From NCBI GenBank assembly GCA_033030425.1, contig JAUFSD010000003.1, forward strand, positions 1,674,001-1,738,000: DNA of 64,000 nucleotides, read 5' to 3'. Within the stretch, counting starts at the first letter, position 1. The number at the start of each line of letters is the position of its first letter. Shown here piece after piece: positions 1-10,899 of this stretch. A program made the translations under genes and the position numbers. This DNA is from Verpa conica (Eukaryota > Ascomycota > Pezizomycetes > Pezizales > Morchellaceae). Under the pieces are notes generated by a model. It worked only from the letters and a program-made list of their open reading frames with translations, had not been told where the DNA came from and made no database searches.

Positions 1-56
1 GGAGAGTGGTGTTTTGGGAAGCAATTACTACAGAATGCTGACTTTAATTTTAATAG

Positions 57-193
57 CCCCCAAAAAAGAGGAAAGCGCACCCCCACCACAGCCGCCAGCT
101 CCTGAGGCTCCTAAGGCCGGGTCTGCTCCTGTTGTGCCAGATGTAAAGCCAGAGGAGACGCCCACTCTCGCTGCCCCTACCGAGCAGAAATAA
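57..193 (+). CDS. last exon of an unidentified gene, cut by window edge
   Basis: A reading frame open to the left edge ends with TAA at 191-193. It is preceded by a plausible 3' splice site (TTTTAATAG at 48-56) with a branch-like CTGAC at 38-42, so the coding part seen starts at 57. The encoded tail of about 45 residues is rich in Pro, Ala, Lys and Glu (PPPQPPAPEAPK, then VPDVKPEETP) and ends EQK. It looks like a disordered tail. No domain is visible and the family cannot be named; the upstream exons lie outside the window. Confidence 0.5.
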
Positions 194-2286
194 AATTTTC
201 GCTTGTGAGCTAGATCTACGATTAGCTTTTTTTATTCTTCATTTCAAATTTGCTTTAGCGGCGGTTTTTTTAAGTAATATATCTCCTACGAGTTTTCATA
301 ATGCATAATCCTTTCCCTTTTTGATTTCTTGGGTTAATGGGGGCTTTCAGCCTATTTCTCTTGCGAATAATGTGATCTGAGATTGTCTCTACTGAGAGTC
401 AGTTCATATATCCTATTTTCGGTCTTGTTTTATCCTTTTTGGGCGCGGGTTTGGAGGGGGGTCTTCTCTATGTAATTAGGATGGGATGACAGGCTCGCAA
501 AAATCAATGATATGGATGGACAAAAGTTCTTTCATAGAAGCCTAACTTCCGTCGGGCGAATATGAGCTTATTTTGAACCTACATATAGTATGCTTTACTG
601 CATAGAGCAAGCATAGAGATTAGAATTTAATCTATTATATGTATATGTACATCATATGTGCATGTATGCGTGTATGCACTAGATTACCTTTCTAGCTACT
701 TGCTTGATATATTAAACCTGGTCTTGATACTGCATGTTGTAACCTGTTATGCTTATTGAGTAGCTTTAAGTTTCATGCCTAGAAAACGGCTGAAGCTTCG
801 ATCAAAGCCTTGCTCCTTTTAGCGCGCTTAATCCTTATTAACGCTAACCAGCTAGTAGCATTTTTAGTGTAGATTGAGCACGTCTTCGATATCGTCGCCT
901 TTGATCTTCGACTTGCGACTACACCTGGGATATAAAATGTGTCTTTCTATTTGCGGTATAATTGTCAAAAATCACTCCTTATATAAGATTAAAAACTTAA
1001 AAAACATTTTTAGTATCAGAGCATATAGGTATAGACCATATAAGAGAGTATCATAAGAGAGTATCAGGTGCCACGTTTACGAGTTTTTTTATTTATTTAA
1101 CTCATTAATTACGTTTACGAGTTATAAATAGTCAAAATTACTAACAACCTATAGTAGCTCCTATAACCACTCCATAATTTTTTTTTGGTTAGCTGGAAGC
1201 AGACCTGGCAGCAGTGATGCGTTTATAAATCAGATAGGTCAGTCAACTTTGGTGCTAACTTTGTACTATATACTTGTGCTGATACCTATAACTAGTACCT
1301 CTAGTAAATACGTGTTCTAGTTTTCGATGACTCAGATACCGTGAGACGCTGGCTTTATGATTTTTTCTGCATTAGTGATTTTAGATTAGGTGACTGCTAA
1401 CTAATCAGAGCTGATTAGTATATATATAACTAACCACTAGTGCTCTAAACTAGGGTATGTATGAGAAATCTATCTCAGGTGGTGTTAAATGAATGGATGA
1501 ATAAATTATAAATACATGAAGCCCTTGGGCTATGGTATTTAGAACCCAAATACTGTAAACAAAAACAAAACAAAAACAAAAACAAAAAACAAAAAACAAT
1601 CAACGCAAAACAAAACTTAAACACCTCTTCATTTCATTTCATCACTGGTCTCCTTCTTCACTTATATCCTTCCACAGAACCCCCCCCCCAGCCCCATTAC
1701 TCCTCCGGCTCAGGTGGTGTTGAGGTACCTTAGGTTGTACAAAATTATCCAATATTCTAAACTTTTAGTAGCTTAATTTTCTCTGCTCAGGAAAACGATC
1801 AATAAAAGGGTGTCAGATTTATTTATTTATAATTAATTCTATTCCAATAAACCTTAAAATAAAATTGCTATTCCTGTCATGGTTGAATTCCAAGATTATT
1901 ATATAAAAAAAGAGCTAAGCTATTATGAAGTAGGCATTGCAGTGTGTAATAGTCTTCACTTTAGGGAAACACCTAACCTAACCCACATCTGTATACAGCA
2001 TGATCAAACAAATAACATTTTTCCACAGGCGACTGTGTTCTTCACTCATCTGTGTTCATTCTCATGTCTCACTCGTGCCTCTTGATGATTCCACAAAGCC
2101 CAGAATACACCCAATCGCATAAAAACAAAACAAAAACGAACGAACGCCACAGTAATAAACTCATCTTCGTTAGAAGTCCGTAAAAAGTATGTATGCCAAA
2201 CAAGAAGAAAAAAATAATAAGTAGTATAAATGTTACTAGCCCGCTCATATCCAAAATGAACGATTGTCCTTGACTGTCATAAGTTC
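194..2286. other. intergenic, AT-rich, no gene seen
   Basis: Only short random frames occur. Local structure: two copies of TAAGAGAGTATCA around 1040-1066, two copies of ACGTTTACGAGTT about 38 bp apart (1074 and 1112), an A-rich CAAAA/CAAAAA tract (1555-1610) and a C10 run (1680-1689). The left part should hold the 3' UTR of the first gene, the right part that of NCR1. Confidence 0.6.
1555..1612. repeat. A-rich low-complexity CAAAA(A) tract
   Basis: About 58 bases consist of variable CAAAA, CAAAAA and CAAAAAA units. This is simple-sequence DNA with no gene context. Confidence 0.7.
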
Positions 2287-5200
2287 TTACTCCTCATCGG
2301 AGCTGGAGTCGTCATAGTGTGCTGGGACATAGTTTGGATAAGTTCTGCTTCTGACGTTCTCCTCCTCTAAACCGTCATCTGGGAGGTAACCTTCACCCCC
2401 AAAGAAGCTTAAGGCGACTGGCAAGAATACCAATGCGTGAGTTGCTCCAACCACAACAAGCGCAAGCCACATGCGGAAGTAGTAGATTTCAAAAATCTTT
2501 GAGCGTGTGAAGGCAAGAACACAGACACCGATGAGCTTTGTGACAGTAATGCCAGAGAAAACCTATAGCCAGTTAGTTATTCATTCTGCTCATAAAGTTA
2601 AAGGGGAAGGTAACTTACAGAACCGCCAACATTGACCAAAGCACCTAAAGCTCTTGCGTCCTTTCCCCTAAATTTCACCTTTGATCTATCCGCGACACTT
2701 CTACTCGGGAACATGAACGCCCTTGCGACATGGGAACAGAACTCAACACCAATCCCGACACAAATGACCAGGTTGACCAAACTGACAGCATTCAAGCTCA
2801 CACCCCATATTGCCATGACTCCCAGAATGTCCACAACGATCATAAGCACAGTTGTGCTAACCACAAACCCAGTCTTGATACTTCCAAGTAAGATTGTAGT
2901 GACCAAGAAAATGCACCCCAAAGCTGCAAGAAGCAACCTACTAGTTAAACTAACAATAGTAGAATACTGGTCAAAAAAGATGTAAAACTTGGAATAAGGG
3001 AAAACCTTGATTCCTGCATTTCTAGAAATGGCGTCTGCAATTCTCCGAGCTGACGCATAGGCGTTGATAAAGTCCTGCTGGCTTCTCAAGGGGGTATGGG
3101 ACGTCCTGAAGTGGCTCGCGCTGATGGTGGTCCGTTCATAATCGGGAACAATGGCATGGGAATAAGCTGCCTTTCCAGCCAAGGGACAGTCCTCTCCCGT
3201 TGGTGCTTTTATCCAAACTTTAAGGTAATCTAAAAATTCTTGGCCCTGTGGCATTCCGGAAAGGGTGATATTCCAAGCAGGATTTCTATGCTCAAAACAA
3301 GTCTTGCATTGCCGCTCGTTATCGAATTCGCCACAAAGTTGGAAAGGATTATTTCTTTTAACCCTGCAGCATTTGTCAAGGGATGGATTAAGCCAAAGGA
3401 GATAGTCGTCAATCCAGCTTGCAGCTGGTTCAGCAATGTATGAAATATCAGAACGCTTTCTTTCTTGCTCAAGGACGTTCGAAAGCGAGTAAGAATCACA
3501 AGTGGAAAATCGCCCACATAATGCCTGTTGCTCATGAATTTGGGTAATGTTGTACTCTTGAGTGACAAAGTAAACTGGCGGACCAACACCGAGGTAGTCA
3601 TAGAGATCGTTGAAATAACCAATTAGGTATGAATCACTCGGTATGGCAATTCTTTGATCTATAGATATTAACTGTCAATAAACAGGCAACACACATTAAG
3701 AATTTCAGAACTTACCAAGACCAAGTTCTACCTTCGGTATGAGTGCTAGACCTGCAGTAAACAATCCCAAAAATAACACCATCACACCCCATTTCATCTG
3801 TCGTTGCAATAGGCGGGGGGCATATATCTTTCCGATAAACCCCTGCAGAATGCTATCTTCCTCTCTTCGGTGACCTGACGCTCTGACCCCGTTGGAATGC
3901 CCATTTGCTCCGTCACTCCCTGGGACCTTGAAACAGGGGAAACAATCCATTCTCGAGCTCTCAGCTCTCTTCTGGTTTAGAGCTAGGATGGCAACAAACA
4001 TAGTTACCTGCAGTAAGGCATTCACAAATACTGCACCTGCCGCGTATATCGCAAAGTTTCTCACTGCCGGCATCGTCACAATGGCCCCGAGCGCGAAGGC
4101 AATTGTCTCACTTGAGGCAGATAAAAGAATACTAGGTCCCATCCTTCCCATAGCTTTCCCAACCCTGATTTCCACAGGCTTATCGGGGTGTGAATGATTG
4201 ACCCTTTCAAATTCGTGTACGATTAAGAAGATGTTGTCCACGCCGACTGCTAGTACGAGGAATGGGATGACTTCTGCGATGATGAGCGTTACTTTGACCC
4301 CCATCGCAGAAAAAAGCCCCACACTTGCGGAGACACTCATTAAAACAATGATTATACCGAAAATTCCAAGAGTGAACTTGCTCTCAACCAGGATTTTGCT
4401 AGGGTGGCTAAAAAACCGTGTGATTGCAAGGCTAGTGCTCCCCAAAGCAAAGCTCGCATAGATAAACATGGCGATATAGCTGATCACAACAATCTTTGCA
4501 TCGGTATTGGTACTCTTGTTGAGTTCTTCTTCCAAACTGATTTCAGTCGAAAAGCTCAACCTCAAGCCCCTTTCTTTCGCTTCAGCTTGCACTGCGATCA
4601 AGGTACTCTTTAAACTTCTTTCCCAATCCATGCTTCTATCAAGCTCCTCAGATCCCTCTGGATGGTTCTCCAGCACCCATGTTACGATCATGGCTTTCGC
4701 TTCCGAAACATCACCACTCTCTTCCCACCCACCCAATAACAATTCCTTGTTCAAAGGTTGACCGAAATCCGGTAGGCACTGACTTTGTACTGGTTGCGCT
4801 GTACACGACCTTAGATCTCTCCTCCAAGTCGCCTCCTTGACATTCCAAAAATCGTTCCCAAAATAACCTGTGACAGACTGAACCACACACCCAGTATCGG
4901 TAGGCTTGAAACAAACATCGTCCAAAGTGACGCCATATACCAAACTCTTCATTCGGCGGATACGGTTCTCCACATCAAACCACCAACCCAAAACATTGTA
5001 GTCTAGGGTTGGTGACGGGCCAGCGTCGGTGGTGTCGTTAACCAAAAAGGCTTGCTGAGCGCGATAGAAAGGACCAAAGTTGTCATCAAAGAATTGTTTC
5101 TCCATGGCGGCTTCGGACGTGGGACTGACCCACAGCCTCACAGGGTCATTCTCGACGGCAAAGCTCAACCAGCCTAAGCTCAGTAGACCCACACATGCAA

Positions 5201-6461
5201 CACTAATCACTATTGTTATAGTAGGGAAGGATGCACAAGTTTCCCCAAGCCTAGAGAAAAGACTGTCTAGGTAAGTGTTGAGAAAGTATGACCGGGGAGA
5301 GCTATCCATTATTCCCGCATGCACTACATCACCCTCATCTTCATCGTCACTTGGAGCAGTATCTCGCAACAACCTCAGTCTTTCAGTTCTTCTCTCACGG
5401 TGCCCTCTCCAGGCCAGATGTGCTGAATATCCTCCAACAATAACCAATAGCAAAGCGGAATAGATAGTAATGACGGCAAAGCTGAAACACGGGATTACAC
5501 CGACCTTACAATCCTTTCCTGTGTGAACCTCTGGGAGTGCTGGGCAAACTGAAGGGCAATCCACGCAAGCGCATCTGTAAGACACATCCGTATCGTTGCA
5601 CTTCTTTGGGGTCTCGTCCATCTGCTCCATGGGCGCATTAATTTTATCTTTGGGGGGGAAATTCATCTGGAATGGTGACCCAAGCGGCTTCTCGTCCCCA
5701 AGAAACTTCAAAAAAGCTGGATAATCCTTTGCACCACCACCAATGAAGTCCATAACATAACCATTAGTTGCGGAGAACTTGACATCTTTGCAAGAATCAT
5801 AAAATCCACTTCCAAACTTTTCGGACACAAAGTAATCCAGCTCTGTAACAATTTCCTTTCCACCTCTGAGCTCCTGAGTTGAAGTGACATTCAAAAACAA
5901 GGATTGGTCAGGCGAGCATGTGAACGTGCAGAAGAGGTTGAAGAAGTTGACCTTGCAAGCGGGGCAAGAGGAAATAAGGTTTTCGGCTTTCTTGAGATTA
6001 GAAGCGAGGTTTTCGAGCTACATCCAAAGTCAGTAAAAAAAAAAAAAAAAGCTTAGATATGAAAGCTCTCAGTGGCGTTAAACGTACCTGGTCTTTTTCA
6101 CAGCACACAGGGCCTTCCTTCCAAGTATCTCCACAAATATCGACAAGCTGTCTTCTAACAGCTTCGTCTGGTTCCTTAGCTGGCCCATTATCCGGACATG
6201 GCAATTGTCCCCCAAAAAACGATTTTTTACCGCACTAATTCTACCGTTTAGCAAAAGTCCTAAAAAGCTTAACAGAACAGCTATAGGAAATACTCATACC
6301 TGACCACGCAGTGCACAAACGCCTGCTTTGTGTACTTTTGTCACCGGGCCTGAAACGGTCGCGGCAGTTGTAGTAAGAATTAAGGAGGAGATTAAGCAAA
6401 TGAATAGAACAGCTGACAGCAATAATTGCGGTACTCGAAGCGTCGAAAGACGCCTCTTCAT
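2287..6461 (-). CDS. NCR1: Niemann-Pick C1-related sterol transporter (NCR1/NPC1)
   Basis: Five exons on the minus strand: 6461-6300, 6234-6088, 6017-3716, 3658-2619 and 2562-2287, giving 1308 residues (fungal and animal NPC1 are about 1170-1280). The N-terminus has a hydrophobic signal, then the cysteine-rich lumenal sterol-binding domain, with [16 protein letters not shown] directly across the first splice junction. Exon 3 adds further lumenal cysteines, a membrane anchor and the sterol-sensing/patched membrane block; exons 4-5 carry the second permease half. The tail is acidic (DDSSSDEE). In this family the protein sits in the vacuolar or lysosomal membrane and moves sterols out of the lumen. 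The start at 6461 (MKRRLSTL) is preferred because the signal follows directly; an in-frame ATG at 6533 would add 24 residues. All junctions are GT-AG and frame-consistent. Confidence 0.95.
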
Positions 6462-7466
6462 TTTGGAGAAGCTGGCTGAGCAAACTGATGTGACGGTTAG
6501 GGTGATGATGGTGGTTGTAATGGTTGCTGTCACTACGAACAGTGGATGTTGGTTGCCAGACGGGTTGTCTCGGTAAGTGGTGGCTTCCGAGGGACCAGTG
6601 TAATGTGATGAGTGATGATGAGGAATGCAACACCACAGCTCGACTAAAACTAGCTACAGCTACGGCTCAGACGACCTTTTTGTAAGCAGCCGAGGAGAGT
6701 CAGCTTAAGGGAGAATTGGGGAGAGTGGGGGGGGGAGGGAAGAAGGGGGCAGGAAGGAAGGAAGAAAAGAAGGAGATGAGCCCCGGGACTAGGTGAGTTG
6801 TGGGGAGGGGGTACAAGGAAGGAGGCTGAACGCAGGAGTAGAAGGTTGGATTAGAAGCCTGTCTCTTCTATGGAGGGAAGAATCTCTATGGTAGTTCTGG
6901 ATTCCAGCTACCGGGAGCCACGACTGTCTCTCACTCCCTTCCTCCGATTTTTGTTCGTTCCTACTCTAATCTTCACCGTTCCTCCCGCACCCTCTCGTCT
7001 TTTGTTTCCGATACGTTGGCTACTGGTCGCCCTTTCCGTCTCTTTCTCCCACTCGTTTCTTAACCTCTGCCGGGAGATGTGTCGATAAACCTGATGACGT
7101 GCGGCTGCAGGATTGGTGCAAGGCCACGATATCTTGGCAGGAGTCACGAAGGACGGCTGTTGTTGAATAGTGGAACTGAGAGATTCTACCTCGTGATCTG
7201 TTTGCTTTGAGCAGGTACAAACATCGTAACACTCAGTATGTTACAAAAAAAACTATGTAATTTGTAGCGAATGATAATAACATAATACAGATACAGTAAC
7301 AGTTTTCTCAGACTGCTCCCTGGGATAGATGACCCAAAAGGCTTTCCAAGCCGCACCAGTAACAAGACAAATCAAAACCCAAAGGAACCACGCAAATTCT
7401 TCATATAATACTACGCCGTTGATCTTTCATATCGACATTATAAGATACCGCAAACTTCACCACGAT
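6462..7466. other. intergenic; purine-rich tract upstream of NCR1
   Basis: No convincing gene. Positions 6715-6775 are strongly purine-rich on the plus strand (pyrimidine-rich on the NCR1 sense strand), a common fungal promoter and 5' UTR composition. The stretch should contain the NCR1 promoter and the 3' flank of the small peptide gene at 7467. Confidence 0.5.
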
Positions 7467-7708
7467 TTACATGATGACACATGGAATACTAATGAAACAA
7501 AAACCATGAGTAAATATAATTGACTTCAGGAGGTAGGTAGGGGTAGGTGCTGAACTCACCAGCAGCACGAGTAGCCATCGCAATCAAGGCATTTCTCCCC
7601 AGGTGGCTTTCCAACACCGCCAGTTGATAAGATGCCGCCGCCAGCAAGGGGGCTTTTCTCCCCATTGGCATCGACAAACACAGTAGAAGAGGAAGTAGAA
7701 GAGCACAT
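7467..7708 (-). CDS. candidate small CaaX-box peptide, two exons
   Basis: Exon 1 (7708-7560) encodes 49 residues starting MCSSTSSSTVF and ending KCLDCDGYSCC. Read straight through, it stops one residue later (W then TGA at 7558-7556). That point is a strong donor (TG|GTGAGT). A 71-nt intron (7559-7489) ending TTTCATTAG leads to exon 2 (7488-7467), which completes a Cys codon and gives CIPCVIM then TAA. The 56-residue product thus has six cysteines in its last 18 residues and a C-terminal C-V-I-M, a canonical farnesylation box. Ascomycete a-factor-type pheromone precursors are small and end in CaaX, but they are usually shorter (22-40 residues), so another lipidated small protein is equally possible. 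No family recognised; the splice is inferred from sequence only. Confidence 0.45.
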
Positions 7709-8809
7709 ATTGTTGTTTAGTAAGCTAGAAAAGCTGTAGGATAAGTTTTATAGATATTTCCTATTTAGGTCTGTCCCGTATGGGCTCTTGATGTTAGTGA
7801 TCAATTCTCTAAAGAGCTTTGGTAAAACTTAGCGCAGAAAGAGAGTGTAAGTAAATAAGTTTGCAGATGCAAAAAAATCAGATTCCAAACAGCAAAATGC
7901 CTCATCAATTGAAGTACAGATGGGGTTGCAACTTATTAGCAATGAGCAGTTTCTCAGGCTGCACATCGCAGAAGCGATATCATCATAATGTTGGTGGTTG
8001 TAATCCCCTCATTTGGGGGCTCGTAAAACAATATTGTAGGAGAAAGGAACAAGGGTCGATCGGTGGCTTACCTGGAGATTGAGAACCTGCTGGTAGTGAT
8101 TCGTGAACGCTTGATCTGCTGAATGTCAGTGAGAAAGGGACAGCTGAAGGATAAATAGACAGCTCAAGAGCTCTGGTGATGGGATCCTGCTTGGACAGCA
8201 TCGGATCAACTAGGGTTGTGACCTGAGGTGACGTATACTCAAAGCCGTTACAGCCGATTCACCACTGAGGTCAGCGGCGGGATGTGGCTAATGGGACTAA
8301 CATGGTATCCAGGGCTGATGCCAGCGCCTCAGATACATTTTTGGGATTGAATGACTTCATAGCCCAGTTAGCAGGCAAAACCTACATGTAGTACTACATG
8401 TAGCTTTGGACCAATTAGAAAGTGGTCGGTACCAGGTAAGTAGAATCCGGAGTTTGATTTTTTGTATAAAGGCCCATTATCACGCCGACGGGCGGTGTAA
8501 TCGTCCAGCCGATCATGCATGGGATGGTAAACATCGGAGCTGTGAAATGTAGGGTGCTTCTTTTGGGGTCTGTTGCTCCGAGGGTCATACTGTATCGGCC
8601 CTCGCTTTACGGAGCCGCATTAAGCCGTCTGCCGCATGTATAAGATAGTCCACACCCGCAGGCACTGCATCAATGGTAATGTCATCCTGAAACCACCACC
8701 CAGAACCAAGAACTATACACTACTAACCAAGGCTACCTTTGAGCATCTCACATTTGTTACATCTTCGAATACCATAAGCGCTATTCATTGATATCTGGCA
8801 AACACAGAA
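7709..8809. other. intergenic between divergent peptide gene and FMP52
   Basis: No gene seen. This should hold the promoters of both divergent neighbours and contains a 22-bp perfect palindrome (8382-8403). Confidence 0.5.
8382..8403. repeat. perfect 22-bp palindrome
   Basis: Half-site CTACATGTAGT is followed immediately by its exact reverse complement. Each arm contains the self-complementary octamer TACATGTA, which recurs elsewhere in the window. Confidence 0.8.
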
Positions 8810-9625
8810 ATGACTTCTCCACCAGTCGCTGTGGTTGGTTGTACCGGATTAGTAGTGAGTTCACACGGTCCTTGAAGCTTAGATGCATCTTACGATAGAA
8901 TCCTATCAATAAAATACTTTTCAAAATATGTCGCTAATTATTCCTAGGGCTCTCACATCCTCCAGCAGCTCATCTCTTCCCCGAAAACCTTCACTGTAAA
9001 TGCGTTGATGCGTCGAGCCTCTCCGAACCCCATCAATGACCCTAGCTCAAAGCTCAAAGCTCTAATCTCCACCGATACTTCAACCTGGCCGAATACACTT
9101 GCCACGACTGCCAGCACTATTCTTTTTTCGGCTCTCGGTAGCACCCGTGGTGACTCCGGCTCCCTCGAAGCCCAACGTAAGATTGATGTTGATCTAAACG
9201 TTGCGGTCGCACGCGCCGCGAAAGAATCTGGTGTTAAAACTTATGTCCTCATCTCTTCAAGTGGGGCATCATCAACATCACGGTTTCCATACTTGCAGAT
9301 GAAGGGAGAATTAGAGGATGCAGTGATCACTTTAGGTTTCGACAAAACTGTTATTCTAAGACCTGGATTGATTGTTGGTGGGAGAGAGAAGACTAGGATG
9401 GGCGAGCAACCACTACATCATATTGCGAACCTCTTTGGTGCAGTATCAGGTGGGATACTGAAGAATTTTTGGGCACAGGATGCGGAAGTTATTGCGAAGG
9501 CTGCTATTAGGGCAGGGATGGAGGACGCAGTATGGGAAGGAAAGGGGATAGAAGATAGCGGGAAGAAGGTTTGGGTAATGACCCAGGCGGATATTGTAGC
9601 CTTGGGGAAGGAGTCACAGAAGTAA
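8810..9625 (+). CDS. FMP52: FMP52-like NAD(P)-binding mitochondrial protein
   Basis: Two exons (8810-8854 and 8948-9625), 240 residues, close to the usual FMP52 length of about 230. The start gives MTSPPVAVVGCTGLV; joined across the intron, VGCTGLVGSHILQQL is the Rossmann glycine motif of the atypical short-chain dehydrogenase (HTATIP2/TIP30-like) fold. Further family segments are NALMRRASPNP, a long helix ending AAKESGVKTYVLISSSGA, YLQMKGELE with the Tyr-x-x-x-Lys pair, and ILRPGLIVGGREKTR. Yeast Fmp52 is found with mitochondrial outer membrane and ER fractions; its substrate is unknown. The intron donor is GTGAGT and the acceptor TTCCTAG. Confidence 0.93.
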
Positions 9626-10899
9626 AGTGTTAATCATTCGGTGATCTGAGGAGGGGGGTATTTTTCTGATTTGGTCTAGTTATGTAGGCCAAGCGAAATT
9701 CTGGCCAGTGTTTCATCTTTATTTTCCTTTCTTATTTAGGCATGTTTTCTATGAGTTTTATTATTTATTAGTATATGGATGATATCTGATGATAATTTAT
9801 GATTTTTTTTGTGGCTGAATTGGCAATGTCTTAGGGGGGGGCATTGGATCCTCTCATTACATGTCCTATATGCTTATTTTAATGAAGTCTATACTGGACT
9901 AACTTCAATCTCATCTAAGACTCAGCATCATCATGGAATGTCGTTGTCTTTACGTTGCCAACTGTGCCGCAGAAGCGCTTAACCCCACAGGCTTAGCTTG
10001 GCCTCGATGCTGTCCCAAGGCCGTTGTCGAAAGTTGCAGGACCCTCGTGTTCGTGGCCGGTATATGCTACAAAGAACTCTTGTTGCCCAAGAGCTTAGCA
10101 AAACCTTCTTCGAAACAATCACTTGTCACAATTTCTGTGGCCGGAAAAGGGTTACCAGTGATTTTGGCTATTGGTCCTCTTCCAGTATTCCAGCTACCTA
10201 CTTTGGAGCAAGATGACCCGATCAAGGCTGTGGGTGGGGAGGAAATGAAATGCAGTTGGAGAGAGGGCGACAGCAACCGCATCCATCCATGTCACGAGTG
10301 AGGAACTTCATTGATTGACAGAACAAAAAAATAAAATAATTGCGGCGAGCGACCCACGGCGACTCACGACAAAAAAAGCCGTCCGTTCGTCCACGAACAC
10401 CACCCTCAGTTTCGCCCAATCAGCTTCACTGTCCACTTACTGCCTGGTGCTGCTGCTCCTGGTGCTGCTACTGCTGCTACTGCGTTGCCGCTGCTGCTGC
10501 TCGTGCTTCTCCTCCACCTAGCAAGGCTCTCCACCTGCGCTCCTCTGTTGTCAATTTGCACCCTCTGCTGTTGTCGCTGCCTGCCTTATTTTTCTCTCTC
10601 CTTCTCGCTCGCTTTCTATCTCTCTCCATCTTTTCTTCATCTCCCCCTCTCCCATCATCCATCGTCCTCTCACCCGCCTCTTAGGATTAACCCTCGAGAT
10701 TTAATCCTCTCGAACGACTAATCATCAGCCACTGCTGCCTTGCTGTTGTTGTTGTTGCCACTAGCTGTCATACTATTCTCCATATGATGGCCTCCGTAAG
10801 TTACACACGAGTACCCTAGCAAACCCCCACCATACCCCGTCTCCATATTTATCAACCCCACTGCTTCTTCAGCCTTCAATTCGGTTCAGTCTTCTCATT
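9626..10899. other. intergenic; pyrimidine-rich promoter of the DUF2433 gene
   Basis: T-rich 3' flank of FMP52, then a stretch with weak open frames, then a CT-rich block (about 10430-10680, with CTG-rich repeats near 10450-10500) typical of fungal promoters and 5' UTRs. A perfect donor (TCC|GTAAGT at 10796) and acceptor (CTTCTTCAG at 10864-10872) suggest a spliced leader just before the next gene. Confidence 0.5.

Noticed and set aside
9933..10301. 122-codon open frame between FMP52 and the DUF2433 gene
   Set aside because: No recognisable domain or splice context, and equally long frames occur on the other strand; the composition looks random.
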